Shown: positions 26,539 through 34,920 of the stretch, piece by piece
How positions within the stretch are numbered: position 1 is the first letter of the stretch
Layout of the letters: each line of letters begins with the position of its first letter
Assembly (NCBI GenBank): GCA_964423645.1
Contig: CAYRFE010000013.1
Coordinates: 31,138 to 95,137 of the forward strand
Direction: 5' to 3'
From: CAYRFE01 sp964423645 [NCBI: uncultured bacterium]
GTDB lineage: Bacteria > Macinerneyibacteriota > Macinerneyibacteria > Macinerneyibacteriales
Length of the DNA stretch: 64,000 nt
Program-made: the position numbers and the translations under genes
The notes under the pieces: model-generated
Seen by the model: the letters and a program-made list of their open reading frames with translations, nothing else
The model's database searches: none
Told to the model about the DNA's origin: nothing

Positions 26539-27813
26539 TTATGAAAAAAACAATAAGTATAAATAAAAAAATGAAATAATCAAGCTGACACACATTACAA
26601 GCATACCATATTTAAAAAAATTACCGAACGTGATCGGATATTCTGTTTTTTTAGATAAATTACTCACCACAATATTCGCGGATGCCCCAATCAGCGTTCC
26701 GTTTCCGCCAAGACACGCCCCCAATGATAACGCCCACCATAGCGGTTGGACAATCATGTGCTCTTTTTCCATATTCTGTATTAACGGAATCATTGATGCC
26801 GTAAAGGGTATATTATCAACAAAAGCAGATATAATACCTGATAAAAATAATATTATCGGCATGGCTGTTCTCGATTCACCTTTTGTCCACGAGACCATCT
26901 CATTACTGGCAATCTGAATTAAACCATTATAAACCAAACTGCCGACTATCACAAATAGTCCGATAAAAAAAGCAATGGTCTGCCAATCTGCCCTCTGAAA
27001 TAGGTGTTCAGTATCTATTTTACCTATAAGCATCATAACGGTCGCACTTAATAATGCAATTACCGTAACTTCATATCCGATGAAATTTGACGCACAAAAT
27101 CCAATAACACTCAATGCGAATACGATTGATGATTTTTTAAGTAATGCTTTATCTTTGATCATAAGATGTTCGTTAAAATCCATGATCCTGGCCTTATTCT
27201 CATTGGTCACTTCCAGTTTATTTCTAAAAATGAGATAAAAGATCCCCGCATTCACGAAAAGTATAAGCAATACGACCGGGCCCAGTACTTTAATAAAATC
27301 CATAAAGGGAATTTTGGTTGCTATACCGATCATCATATTTGGCGGATCGCCTATCATTGTCGCCGTTCCTCCGATATTAGAACCGAAAATAAGTAAAATA
27401 AGAAAAGGGAATGGCGATATTTTCATTTCTGATGCGATAAGTAATGCGATTGGTGCAATAAGCATGACGGTGGTCACATTCGGAAGAAATGCCGAGATTA
27501 CCGCGGTCACAAAAAACAAAATGAGCATTATCGAATACGGATTTGCTTTAACAATTTTCGCTGACTTAATTGCAAGAAATTCAAATAATCCGGTCTTTCC
27601 CATGATCGTAACGAATATCATCATGCTCAATAACATAAAGATAGTATGCCAATCTATGAATTCCGAGAAAACTTTTTCTAAGGGAACTATTTTGAAAACC
27701 AGTACTAACATCGCACCTGTTATTGCGACCAACGTATGTTCAATCTTTCCCCATGCGATAAAAATATACGTCAAAATAAAAATTAACAATGCCCCCCATG
27801 CAAACATATCCAT
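26539..27813 (-). CDS. ArsB/NhaD-family anion or sodium permease (first paralogue)
   Basis: The 424-residue membrane protein has the same fold signatures as its neighbour: SNIGGTATMIGDPPNMMIG and SLGACLGGNGTLIGASANIV. About 11-12 hydrophobic segments are visible. It follows the EIIA-CBS gene by 10 bp. No arsR, arsA or arsC gene is nearby, so arsenite export is not supported by context. A link to ion homeostasis is possible because KtrAB lead the same operon. A two-subunit arrangement of the paralogues is conceivable. Confidence 0.88.
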   Translation of the reverse strand: MDMFAWGALLIFILTYIFIAWGKIEHTLVAITGAMLVLVFKIVPLEKVFSEFIDWHTIFMLLSMMIFVTIMGKTGLFEFLAIKSAKIVKANPYSIMLILFFVTAVISAFLPNVTTVMLIAPIALLIASEMKISPFPFLILLIFGSNIGGTATMIGDPPNMMIGIATKIPFMDFIKVLGPVVLLILFVNAGIFYLIFRNKLEVTNENKARIMDFNEHLMIKDKALLKKSSIVFALSVIGFCASNFIGYEVTVIALLSATVMMLIGKIDTEHLFQRADWQTIAFFIGLFVIVGSLVYNGLIQIASNEMVSWTKGESRTAMPIILFLSGIISAFVDNIPFTASMIPLIQNMEKEHMIVQPLWWALSLGACLGGNGTLIGASANIVVSNLSKKTEYPITFGNFFKYGMLVMCVSLIISFFYLYLLFFS

Positions 27814-27823
27814 ATGCCACCCT

Positions 27824-28717
27824 CTATGCTCGAATAATATTATTCAATAATGTCCTTGTACTGACAACCCCGACTACTTTTTTTTCATTATTAACAACCA
27901 CAACATGATGCCAATGATTTTTCGTTAATAAAAAACCAAGTTCAATAATACTCATATCATCATGTATTATTTTATCATTATTTTTTTGATAAAATTCTCG
28001 AACATATGCATTTTTCTCTGCGTTTACAAAGTCTTCATACGGTCTTAAATTTGTTACGAATGCAAGATCGTTCATCATGATAAGATGTGCCGGATATGCC
28101 AAACGCATCACATCATTGATGTCTATTGTCCCGAGATATTTCATTTGATCATCGACAACCGGTAAAAAAGTAAAATCATATTGTTTCATACGATCAACAA
28201 TAGTACAGATCAATTCATCTGTATGCGCGTATACGACAGTTTTCGGCATAATGTCCTTAACACGGACAACCTCTCCGATTTTAATATCTTGTTTTTCGAT
28301 GAAATTAATGATCTCTGATGGTGTTTTTTGTGCTTTTAATTCATCCAATTTTGTCGCGGCAATTCTGGCTAACCCGGCAAGTACTTTGAGATACAGATTG
28401 GATGCGATGTTTCCTGTTAATATCCCAAAAAACATATCTGCTTCTCCGTTAGAAACAGAAATAGGTTTCTCTGTTCTCACTATTGCAACAATAACATCAT
28501 TTAAATTTTCAATTCTTCCATGCGGTATAACAAAACCGCCGGGTAATACCGTATGTCCCAATTTATCTCTTTCAAGAAATGCCTGATAAATCTCATTTTC
28601 ATTTTTTTTAAATTCATGAGCAATACCCTTCGCCATGAGTCGGTAAATGTCTTGATAATCGGTAATGTCAGATTTAAAATAAATTAAATCCTTTGAAATC
28701 AGATTTGCTAAGCGCAT
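27824..28717 (-). CDS. PTS EIIA-like domain fused to a CBS-domain pair, putative permease regulator
   Basis: The 297-residue protein has an N-terminal EIIA type-2 (fructose/mannitol) domain (about 1-150). The phosphorylatable His66 sits in GGFVIPHGRIENL. Two CBS domains follow (about 160-297), containing VKDIMPKTVVY, FLPVVDDQMKYLGTIDI and VVVVNNEKKVVGVVSTRTLL. No EIIB or EIIC sugar permease is present. It lies directly upstream of two ArsB/NhaD permeases (10 bp gap) and 3 bp after the ABC-F gene. Known biology of the parts: EIIA reports PTS phosphorylation state and CBS pairs bind adenosine nucleotides. The inference is gating of the permeases by energy state. Confidence 0.85.
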   Translation of the reverse strand: MRLANLISKDLIYFKSDITDYQDIYRLMAKGIAHEFKKNENEIYQAFLERDKLGHTVLPGGFVIPHGRIENLNDVIVAIVRTEKPISVSNGEADMFFGILTGNIASNLYLKVLAGLARIAATKLDELKAQKTPSEIINFIEKQDIKIGEVVRVKDIMPKTVVYAHTDELICTIVDRMKQYDFTFLPVVDDQMKYLGTIDINDVMRLAYPAHLIMMNDLAFVTNLRPYEDFVNAEKNAYVREFYQKNNDKIIHDDMSIIELGFLLTKNHWHHVVVVNNEKKVVGVVSTRTLLNNIIRA

Positions 28718-28720
28718 ACC

Positions 28721-30583
28721 TTACTCTCCCTCCCGACGGATCTCCGCCAATAAATCCTGCAGTTCGCGACCAATTTTTTCCCAATGCGTATAGAGTCCGT
28801 TTAACTCTTGTTCATTTTTTTGTTTTTCTTCAACGATCGCCATCAACCGAGCCGCATCGGCTCCGTGAGCATGCATTTCTTCATCACACGAGCGAATTCT
28901 TTTTTCGGTATCACTGATCGTTACCTCCAGTTGTTCCACTTCACGTTCAAGTTTTTTTATACGATTTTTAAGTCGTTTGAGTTCATCATATGACACATCT
29001 TCATTTTTTTGATCCGCACCTTGTACGGCAAAACTCAATGTATCAAGAACGGAAGGAATGTCATAATGATACGTCTGCACATGTGAATCACGAATAATCC
29101 AAAGCGAGGTCGCAACAGATCGTAAAAAATATCGATCATGTGAAACAACAAGCAACGTGCCTTTATATGAGGCCAAAGCGGACTCTATAAGCTCCAAAAA
29201 ACCTATATCCAAGTGGTTGGTCGGTTCATCCATCATTATCACATTGGGTTCTTCCAGCAACATCGTAAGAAGTTTGAATCGTGCGCGTTCACCGCCCGAC
29301 AACGTTTCTATTGTTTTAAATGCGTCATCACCGCTAAAATGGAAATGCCCGAGTACTTCTCTCGCTTCCCACTCATCAAGATCGTAATGCATATTTAAAA
29401 ACAAAATCATCGTCAAGTGAATATCCGGCACGGTTAAATGTTGGTCAAAGTATGCGATCCGTATATTTTGGCCCCACTTAACACCCGGCACCGAATCTAA
29501 TAATGCGGCAAACAAAGACGTCTTTCCGCTTCCGTTCAACCCCACAATGCCAATTCTGTCACCCCTACGTACCAATGCTTGTTCGATCGTAAATAAAGAA
29601 CGAATGGATACATTTTTTAAGCGAAGGACATCGTTCCCGGATTCTTTGAAATTGTTAAAATTAAGTTTAAGTTTATACTGAAATTCAGCAGGATTTTCAA
29701 TAACTTCCAATTTATTAAGTCGTTTTTCACGACTTTTAGCCATCGTTGCTCTATTTCCTGCTTTATATTTCCGCACATATTCTTCAAGTTTTTCTTTTTC
29801 TTCTTTATACTGTTGAAACATACGCTCACGTAATTCGAGTCGTGCTTCCTTTTGTGCATGAAACTGCGAATAATTACCCGAATAAACGGTCACTTCCTGC
29901 ATATCAAGATCAAACACTTTCTTCACGACCGCGTCAAGGACATATCGATCATGGGATATAAGAAGTACCGCACTTTCAGTTGAACGTAAAAACTGCGTGA
30001 GCCATTGTACGGACTGTATATCCAAGTGGTTTGTTGGTTCATCTAAAATGATCAAATCAGCCTTACTTAATAATATTTTAGCTAATGCAACACGCATTCG
30101 CTCACCGCCGGATAATGTCGCAATTTTTCTTTCTGAAAAATCACTAAGATTCAACCCGCTAAGAACCATTTTGATTTCTGTTTCATAGGTGAGTCCGCCT
30201 GCCCGTTCATATATATCCCATGCACGAGAATAGGTATCAATCGCCGATGCGTCCGATTCGAGAATATGTGCAGCATTCATAACATCTTCAAATAATAAAA
30301 AAAGACGCTCAAAATTGGAAACAAGTTCTTCGTGTACGGTTAAATCATTTCGAAGAGTAAAAAATTGCGTCAAATATGAAATGCTCGTATTTTTAGCCAT
30401 TGATACGGAACCGATATCAGACGTCTCTTGAGCGGCAATAATTCTACATAACGTTGATTTGCCTGCCCCATTCACGCCGACAAGTCCGCATTTTTCCGAT
30501 CGTTCGATGGTAAACGATACGTTAGAAAATAAATTCCTGCTCACATAAGATTTGCTGAGATTAAAGACCGAAACGAGTGCCAT
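28721..30583 (-). CDS. ABC-F family ATPase (ribosome-associated)
   Basis: The 620-residue soluble protein has two ABC domains: Walker A GVNGAGKST and GLNGSGKTS, signatures LSGGERMRVALA and LSGGERARFK, Walker B LIILDEPTNHLD and VIMMDEPTNHLD. They are joined by the ABC-F linker (around 245-310, RATMAKSREKRLNKLE), with a C-terminal coiled coil (about 540-620). ABC-F proteins act on the ribosome: translation factors or antibiotic-target protection. The start MALVSVFNL was chosen because homology to the family begins there. Upstream extension would run back into rlpA, which it already overlaps by 23 bp. The exact subfamily is uncertain, with a YdiF/Uup-like layout. Confidence 0.93.
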   Translation of the reverse strand: MALVSVFNLSKSYVSRNLFSNVSFTIERSEKCGLVGVNGAGKSTLCRIIAAQETSDIGSVSMAKNTSISYLTQFFTLRNDLTVHEELVSNFERLFLLFEDVMNAAHILESDASAIDTYSRAWDIYERAGGLTYETEIKMVLSGLNLSDFSERKIATLSGGERMRVALAKILLSKADLIILDEPTNHLDIQSVQWLTQFLRSTESAVLLISHDRYVLDAVVKKVFDLDMQEVTVYSGNYSQFHAQKEARLELRERMFQQYKEEKEKLEEYVRKYKAGNRATMAKSREKRLNKLEVIENPAEFQYKLKLNFNNFKESGNDVLRLKNVSIRSLFTIEQALVRRGDRIGIVGLNGSGKTSLFAALLDSVPGVKWGQNIRIAYFDQHLTVPDIHLTMILFLNMHYDLDEWEAREVLGHFHFSGDDAFKTIETLSGGERARFKLLTMLLEEPNVIMMDEPTNHLDIGFLELIESALASYKGTLLVVSHDRYFLRSVATSLWIIRDSHVQTYHYDIPSVLDTLSFAVQGADQKNEDVSYDELKRLKNRIKKLEREVEQLEVTISDTEKRIRSCDEEMHAHGADAARLMAIVEEKQKNEQELNGLYTHWEKIGRELQDLLAEIRREGE

Positions 30584-31160
30584 CGACAACATACCCCCCA
30601 TCAATTGTTTTGAATATTCGTAATTTATCCTGTGCTGATTCTCGGGATGTGTACGGGCCGATAAGTAATCTGTAATATATGCCATCATAATGAAGCAGTA
30701 CCTGATCACTCCCGGTTTTCATACGTTTTCCTGCATTTTCAGCATTACTTTTTTTTGTAAAACTTCCTGCGACAATATACCACGTTCCCTTTGGGACTGA
30801 AGTACTTTCCTGCGTTGTTATCGTTACGATGGCAGTTCCTGACTGCACAAGTCCCAATTTCAACGCTGCTGCATAGGAAACATCAATTATCCTCCCCTTT
30901 ACAAAAGGACCTCGATCATTGATTCTTACGGTAACTGTTGCTCCGGTATCTTTTCGTGTGACGCGTACGATCGTATTAAACGGTAATGTTTTATGTGCTC
31001 CGGTCATCTCATACATATTAAATGTCTCACCGCTCGCAGTCTTCCGGCCATGAAAAGGATTACCATACCATGATGCGGTACCGGCCTCAGTATAAGCATG
31101 AAGATGACTAAAAAAACAAAATGAAAAACAAATAAATAGTAATTTATGAAAACTCGACAT
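30561..31160 (-). CDS. rlpA: RlpA-like lytic transglycosylase with SPOR domain
   Basis: The 199-residue protein has a signal peptide ending at HAYT. A double-psi beta-barrel domain follows (GTASWYGNPFHGRKTASGE and RINDRGPFVKGRIIDVS). A C-terminal SPOR domain (about 125-199) has WYIVAGSFTKKSNAENAG. RlpA cleaves peptidoglycan strands lacking stem peptides, and SPOR targets such denuded glycan at the septum, so it likely acts in cell separation in the periplasm. The conserved catalytic Asp of the barrel (RINDRGPF) is present. It overlaps the upstream small gene by 17 bp and the ABC-F gene by 23 bp. Confidence 0.93.
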   Translation of the reverse strand: MSSFHKLLFICFSFCFFSHLHAYTEAGTASWYGNPFHGRKTASGETFNMYEMTGAHKTLPFNTIVRVTRKDTGATVTVRINDRGPFVKGRIIDVSYAAALKLGLVQSGTAIVTITTQESTSVPKGTWYIVAGSFTKKSNAENAGKRMKTGSDQVLLHYDGIYYRLLIGPYTSRESAQDKLRIFKTIDGGYVVDGTRFGL

Positions 31161-31425
31161 ATCTCTTTTTTTTCATTTCAAAATAATGAATAATATCAGT
31201 AATACCGCGTTTGTTGCTCCATATTTCGGTAAGGTAATCAACATTTACAATTTTCCCTTTTTTTAAAGGTTCAAGATGCGTAACAAATTCATCAAAATCA
31301 AAACTTTTCGATACTTCAGCTTCATGTAAGTACCACAATGCGAAATTGATATCATTGAGAATACTATGTAGTTGCATGTCATGAAATTGTTGTTGATTAA
31401 AGAGGTCACGCAACACATTTTTCAT
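31144..31425 (-). CDS. Hypothetical protein, 93 residues
   Basis: A short soluble, charged protein starting MKNVLRDLFNQQQFHDMQLH and ending in KKKRYVEFS. It contains aromatic-rich helices (FALWYLHEAEVSKSFDFDEF) and no membrane segment or signal peptide. I do not recognise a family. It lies 7 bp after asparaginase and overlaps rlpA by 17 bp, so it is very likely translated as part of this operon. Position and overlap are the main evidence that it is real. Confidence 0.7.
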   Translation of the reverse strand: MKNVLRDLFNQQQFHDMQLHSILNDINFALWYLHEAEVSKSFDFDEFVTHLEPLKKGKIVNVDYLTEIWSNKRGITDIIHYFEMKKKRYVEFS

Positions 31426-31432
31426 TATACCA

Positions 31433-32416
31433 CTACTCTAAAAAAGAAAATATTTGACGACATTTCGAAATATCAGAATCATATTTTCCCAATGCAAGCA
31501 TGAGCAAAATTCGCGCCTTGATTCCTCGCAGATCGTATGCAAACATGGTGCCCACTTCTTCCAATTTTTTTCCCCCGCCATCATATGCATAGTCACCTAA
31601 TACTCTCCCCATATAACAACGTGATGAAATAACGACCGCTATATTTGCATCAATAGCCTTTTTAATCGGTTCAACGATCCAATTCGGTAAATTCCCTCTT
31701 CCAAATGCTTCAATAACAATCCCTTTGTATCCAAGTCCGACGATGGATTCAATAATATCGCCTTCCATCCCCGCATATGCTTTCAACAACGCTACACGAT
31801 TCTCGACTCGAGGAGTATAAATTTTTACTCGATTATAGGGCTTGAAGAAAAATGTCACTTTATCATTGTCGACCAAACCCACAGGTCCGAATAATGGAGA
31901 TCGAAATGTGGCGACATTTGATGTATATGTTTTGGTTACATCACGTGCAGTATGAATTTCATCATTCAGTACAATTGTGACACCAATATCATCGGTATAA
32001 CTTTTACACACAGCCGTGTTGAGAGCTGCCCAAATATTTCGCGGGCCATCGCCGCTTAATTCATCGGTGTTTCGCATGGCGGCAGTGATCACAACAGGTT
32101 TGGTGGTATGTAATACCGTTTCTAAAAAAAACGCTGTTTCTTCGAGAGTATCGGTCCCATGCGTTACGACGACACCATCATAAAGAGATTTGCATTTTTC
32201 ATCGATAAAATGAGCCAGTTCCAGCATCAACGCCGGTGTCATATACGGGCTTGGTATATTCGCAAATTCATAAACATCAAGATTGGTCAGATTCTGAATC
32301 GGCGGTAACGCTCGAACGAGATCATCACCTTTTAAAGAAGGTACGGCACCACCTTTTTGGCGATCCAACTTCATTGATATTGTACCGCCGGTGGTTATTA
32401 AAAGTATGTTTTTCAC
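31433..32416 (-). CDS. ansA: L-asparaginase, type I-like cytoplasmic
   Basis: The 327-residue protein has both asparaginase signatures. TTGGTISM near the N-terminus carries the nucleophile Thr, and VVTHGTDTLEETAFFL carries the second Thr-Asp pair. It has no signal peptide. It hydrolyses asparagine to aspartate and ammonia, probably as catabolic entry for amino-acid fermentation. The start is GTG, 7 nt after AAAGGAG. It lies 11 bp after ktrA and 7 bp before the next gene, deep in a 9-gene operon headed by the potassium transporter. Confidence 0.93.
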   Translation of the reverse strand: MKNILLITTGGTISMKLDRQKGGAVPSLKGDDLVRALPPIQNLTNLDVYEFANIPSPYMTPALMLELAHFIDEKCKSLYDGVVVTHGTDTLEETAFFLETVLHTTKPVVITAAMRNTDELSGDGPRNIWAALNTAVCKSYTDDIGVTIVLNDEIHTARDVTKTYTSNVATFRSPLFGPVGLVDNDKVTFFFKPYNRVKIYTPRVENRVALLKAYAGMEGDIIESIVGLGYKGIVIEAFGRGNLPNWIVEPIKKAIDANIAVVISSRCYMGRVLGDYAYDGGGKKLEEVGTMFAYDLRGIKARILLMLALGKYDSDISKCRQIFSFLE

Positions 32417-32427
32417 GTGATTCTCCT

Positions 32428-33096
32428 TTATGCGATATCTTTTACAAAACGATCAAGATCATTATTATGCCCCACGATCATTAAAATATCATTCTCAGCA
32501 AAAACGTATTCAGCGGCGGGGATAACCGTTTCTTCTTTATCATCAATGGTTTTTTGAATCGCAAACACGTTGATATGATAATGTTTTCGTATATCCGTTT
32601 CAAGTAATGTTTTCCCGATAAGTGACTCGGTTACACGTACATGCACGATGGAGTGGTCATCGGATAACGGGATTGCCTCCTCGACACTTTTACGCAAAAT
32701 TGTACTTGCAAGCTTCCTGCCCATTTCAACTTCAGGGAAAACAACCATATCGGCACCGACCTGACGAAGAATTTTTTCTTCGATCTCAGTGCTTGCTCGT
32801 GCGATAACCTTTTTCATATTTAATTTTTTCAGTATTACCGTAGTGAGGAGGTTATTTTGGAAATTTTCACCCATAGTGACAATTGCGGACGTAAAATCGG
32901 TCATATCGAACTTTGCGAGTGTTTCTTCATTCGTTGCATCAAGACATAAGGCATTATGAATGCGATTTTTGACATCGTTGATCTTATTCATATCATTGTC
33001 AAAAACCATCAATTCAACATCCCCGTCTAAAAGTGTATCAACAACGCTTTGTCCAAAACGACCCAATCCGATAATAAGATATTTCCCTCGTGACAT
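32428..33096 (-). CDS. ktrA: Potassium uptake regulatory subunit KtrA (RCK)
   Basis: The 222-residue protein has an N-terminal Rossmann RCK domain with the nucleotide-binding GLGRFGQSVVDTLL and an acidic Asp (MVFDNDMNKI) at the end of strand 2. A C-terminal RCK_C domain (about 135-215) follows, the site of c-di-AMP binding in known KtrA proteins. It gates the KtrB channel in response to ATP/ADP. The start was set at MSRGKYLIIG because TAGGAG lies just upstream. It begins 7 bp after the ktrB stop, as expected for a KtrAB pair at the inner membrane. Confidence 0.94.
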   Translation of the reverse strand: MSRGKYLIIGLGRFGQSVVDTLLDGDVELMVFDNDMNKINDVKNRIHNALCLDATNEETLAKFDMTDFTSAIVTMGENFQNNLLTTVILKKLNMKKVIARASTEIEEKILRQVGADMVVFPEVEMGRKLASTILRKSVEEAIPLSDDHSIVHVRVTESLIGKTLLETDIRKHYHINVFAIQKTIDDKEETVIPAAEYVFAENDILMIVGHNNDLDRFVKDIA

Positions 33097-33103
33097 ACTA
33101 CTC

Positions 33104-34828
33104 CTATCCAACCATTACGGCATTTTCTTCAGGATATCTGATCGACGGTTCACGTCGTCCTTTACTTAACGCCAACGCAAGAGTTACCGGTCCCAATCTT
33201 CCGATAAACATGGTAATAATTATAACCGTTTTTGATAACGGCATCAATGAAGATGTAATACCTGTCGATAAACCGACCGTTCCGAATGCTGAGACCAATT
33301 CAAAAAGCAACTGTATCGGTCGGGAAGGTTCTACTGCTAACAATATAATAAACATCATCGTCAAATACACCACACTCACCGCAACTATTGCAAATGCTCG
33401 ATTGATCAACTGGAACGGTACCGTGCGATTAAATACGACAACAGTTGATCGTCTTTTCAGCGATGTTATAACTGCCGAATATAAAAGTCCTGCCGATGTT
33501 GTTTTTATACCGCCTCCGGTCGATCCCGGGGATGCACCGATGAACATTAAAACGATCATACTCATAAGCACCGGATATGACAACAATCCGATCGGAAGCG
33601 TATTAAATCCTGCTGTTCGAGTGGTAATAGATTGAAAAAGAGACGTCATGATTTTCTCACTCAACGACAATGAGGCAAGAGAGTGTGAATATTCTGATGC
33701 AAATATTATGACCGTTCCGAGTGCGATCAGAATTGCCGAAACACTCAATACAAGCTTGCTTTGAAGCGACCATAAGCGATTATGACCTTTCACTTTGGGT
33801 TGAAACATATCGGCAAGTACGACAAATCCCAATCCCCCGAGTATTATTAAAACAGATATGACCGTATTAACAATAATATCGCCTTTGAATTGTTCCAAAC
33901 TAGTCGTGAATGTTGAAAAACCGGCATTACAAAAAGCCGATATTGCATGGAACACCGAATGATATACTGCGTCAAATGTGGATGTGAATGTAGATTTCCA
34001 GCGTATGAACAAGAGTGCTGCTCCAAGAAATTCAATCGTGAAAGTGAGTGTAATTATACTTCGTATTAATGCGGATACATCTCCGATAGAATCGTAGCTG
34101 AGGACTTCGCTCATCATAAACTGCTCTCTGATGGTCATTTTTCGTAAAAAAAACAAGGAGAAAAAAGAGGTAAATGTCATGAGTCCCAACCCACCGATTT
34201 GAAACAACACCATAATAATAGACTTCCCCATTATTGTAAATTGTGTTGCCGTATCAACGACTGTCAGTCCTGTCACACAAACGGCTGATGTTGAGGTAAA
34301 CAATGCATCGATAAATGACATGCTTCCCTCTGTTACCGTGGAACGAGGCATCATAAGAAGCAATGCCCCAATCAGAATGATCCCTGCAAAAGAAAGAACG
34401 AACATTTGCAACGGTCCGATATTCATTATTGGTATAAAAAAATAATTAACTTTGGAAATTTTTTGAAATAACATATAAAAGATATAAATTTGTGTGATGA
34501 TCACATATCCGTGGGGGTCACCAATATACATAAAGGCGAGAGAATAAACCTGATATTTGATAAGAACAAACTGAATCAAAATGAATAATATTATCAAATA
34601 CGGGGTTTTCCTGTGTAAAAATTCTCGTAATGGTTTTTTGTAATAGAACAATGAAATGATATTATCCACAAAAAATAAAATCATGGTCATATACCCGATA
34701 TGATGAATAAGAAATCTCGTGTCTGATGAAAAATAAAATCCGTAATCGAGAGTAAAAAGTATACAATTCACTAATGCCAAAAAAAATAGCACAATATCTG
34801 AAATTCGTATAAATTGCTCTTTACGCAT
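33104..34828 (-). CDS. ktrB: Potassium transporter membrane subunit KtrB/TrkH
   Basis: The 574-residue membrane protein has the four M1-P-M2 repeats of the TrkH/KtrB family. Selectivity-filter segments can be seen as TSTSAVCVTGLTVVD, HAISAFCNAGFSTF, SITTRTAGFNTLP and SAFGTVGLSTGI; each keeps its central Gly. The roughly 130-residue N-terminal part with four extra hydrophobic segments is longer than in Bacillus KtrB (about 445 residues). It pairs with KtrA 7 bp downstream and heads a 9-gene operon. The promoter sits so close (-10 box 8 nt from the ATG) that the mRNA may be leaderless; no ribosome binding site is present. Confidence 0.94.
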   Translation of the reverse strand: MRKEQFIRISDIVLFFLALVNCILFTLDYGFYFSSDTRFLIHHIGYMTMILFFVDNIISLFYYKKPLREFLHRKTPYLIILFILIQFVLIKYQVYSLAFMYIGDPHGYVIITQIYIFYMLFQKISKVNYFFIPIMNIGPLQMFVLSFAGIILIGALLLMMPRSTVTEGSMSFIDALFTSTSAVCVTGLTVVDTATQFTIMGKSIIMVLFQIGGLGLMTFTSFFSLFFLRKMTIREQFMMSEVLSYDSIGDVSALIRSIITLTFTIEFLGAALLFIRWKSTFTSTFDAVYHSVFHAISAFCNAGFSTFTTSLEQFKGDIIVNTVISVLIILGGLGFVVLADMFQPKVKGHNRLWSLQSKLVLSVSAILIALGTVIIFASEYSHSLASLSLSEKIMTSLFQSITTRTAGFNTLPIGLLSYPVLMSMIVLMFIGASPGSTGGGIKTTSAGLLYSAVITSLKRRSTVVVFNRTVPFQLINRAFAIVAVSVVYLTMMFIILLAVEPSRPIQLLFELVSAFGTVGLSTGITSSLMPLSKTVIIITMFIGRLGPVTLALALSKGRREPSIRYPEENAVMVG

Positions 34829-34836
34829 ACGGCGAG

Positions 34837-34864
34837 ATTATAGACCTGTTTTAAAAACTGTCAA
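34837..34864 (-). promoter_or_regulatory. Consensus promoter of the ktrB operon
   Basis: On the minus strand a perfect TTGACA (34859-34864), a 16-nt spacer and a perfect TATAAT (34837-34842). Transcription should start about 2-3 nt before the ktrB ATG. Confidence 0.88.
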
Positions 34865-34888
34865 GATGAATGACGTGTCGATAAGGAG

Positions 34889-34916
34889 AAAACGCGCCGT
34901 AATAACGGCGCGTTTT
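34889..34916 (-). terminator. Rho-independent terminator of the four-gene membrane module
   Basis: The stem AAAACGCGCCG/CGGCGCGTTTT with a 6-nt loop starts 5 bp after the DUF6754-type gene stop. It isolates that operon from ktrB. Confidence 0.9.
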
Positions 34917-34920
34917 ATGA

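Noticed and set aside
25254-27813. Arsenic-resistance operon based on ArsB-like permeases
   Set aside because: No arsR, arsA or arsC gene is present and the permease family is broad. The EIIA-CBS neighbour argues for a different substrate.
27824-28717. Part of a complete fructose or mannitol PTS
   Set aside because: There is an EIIA domain only. It is fused to CBS domains, with no EIIB, EIIC or sugar-phosphate enzyme nearby.
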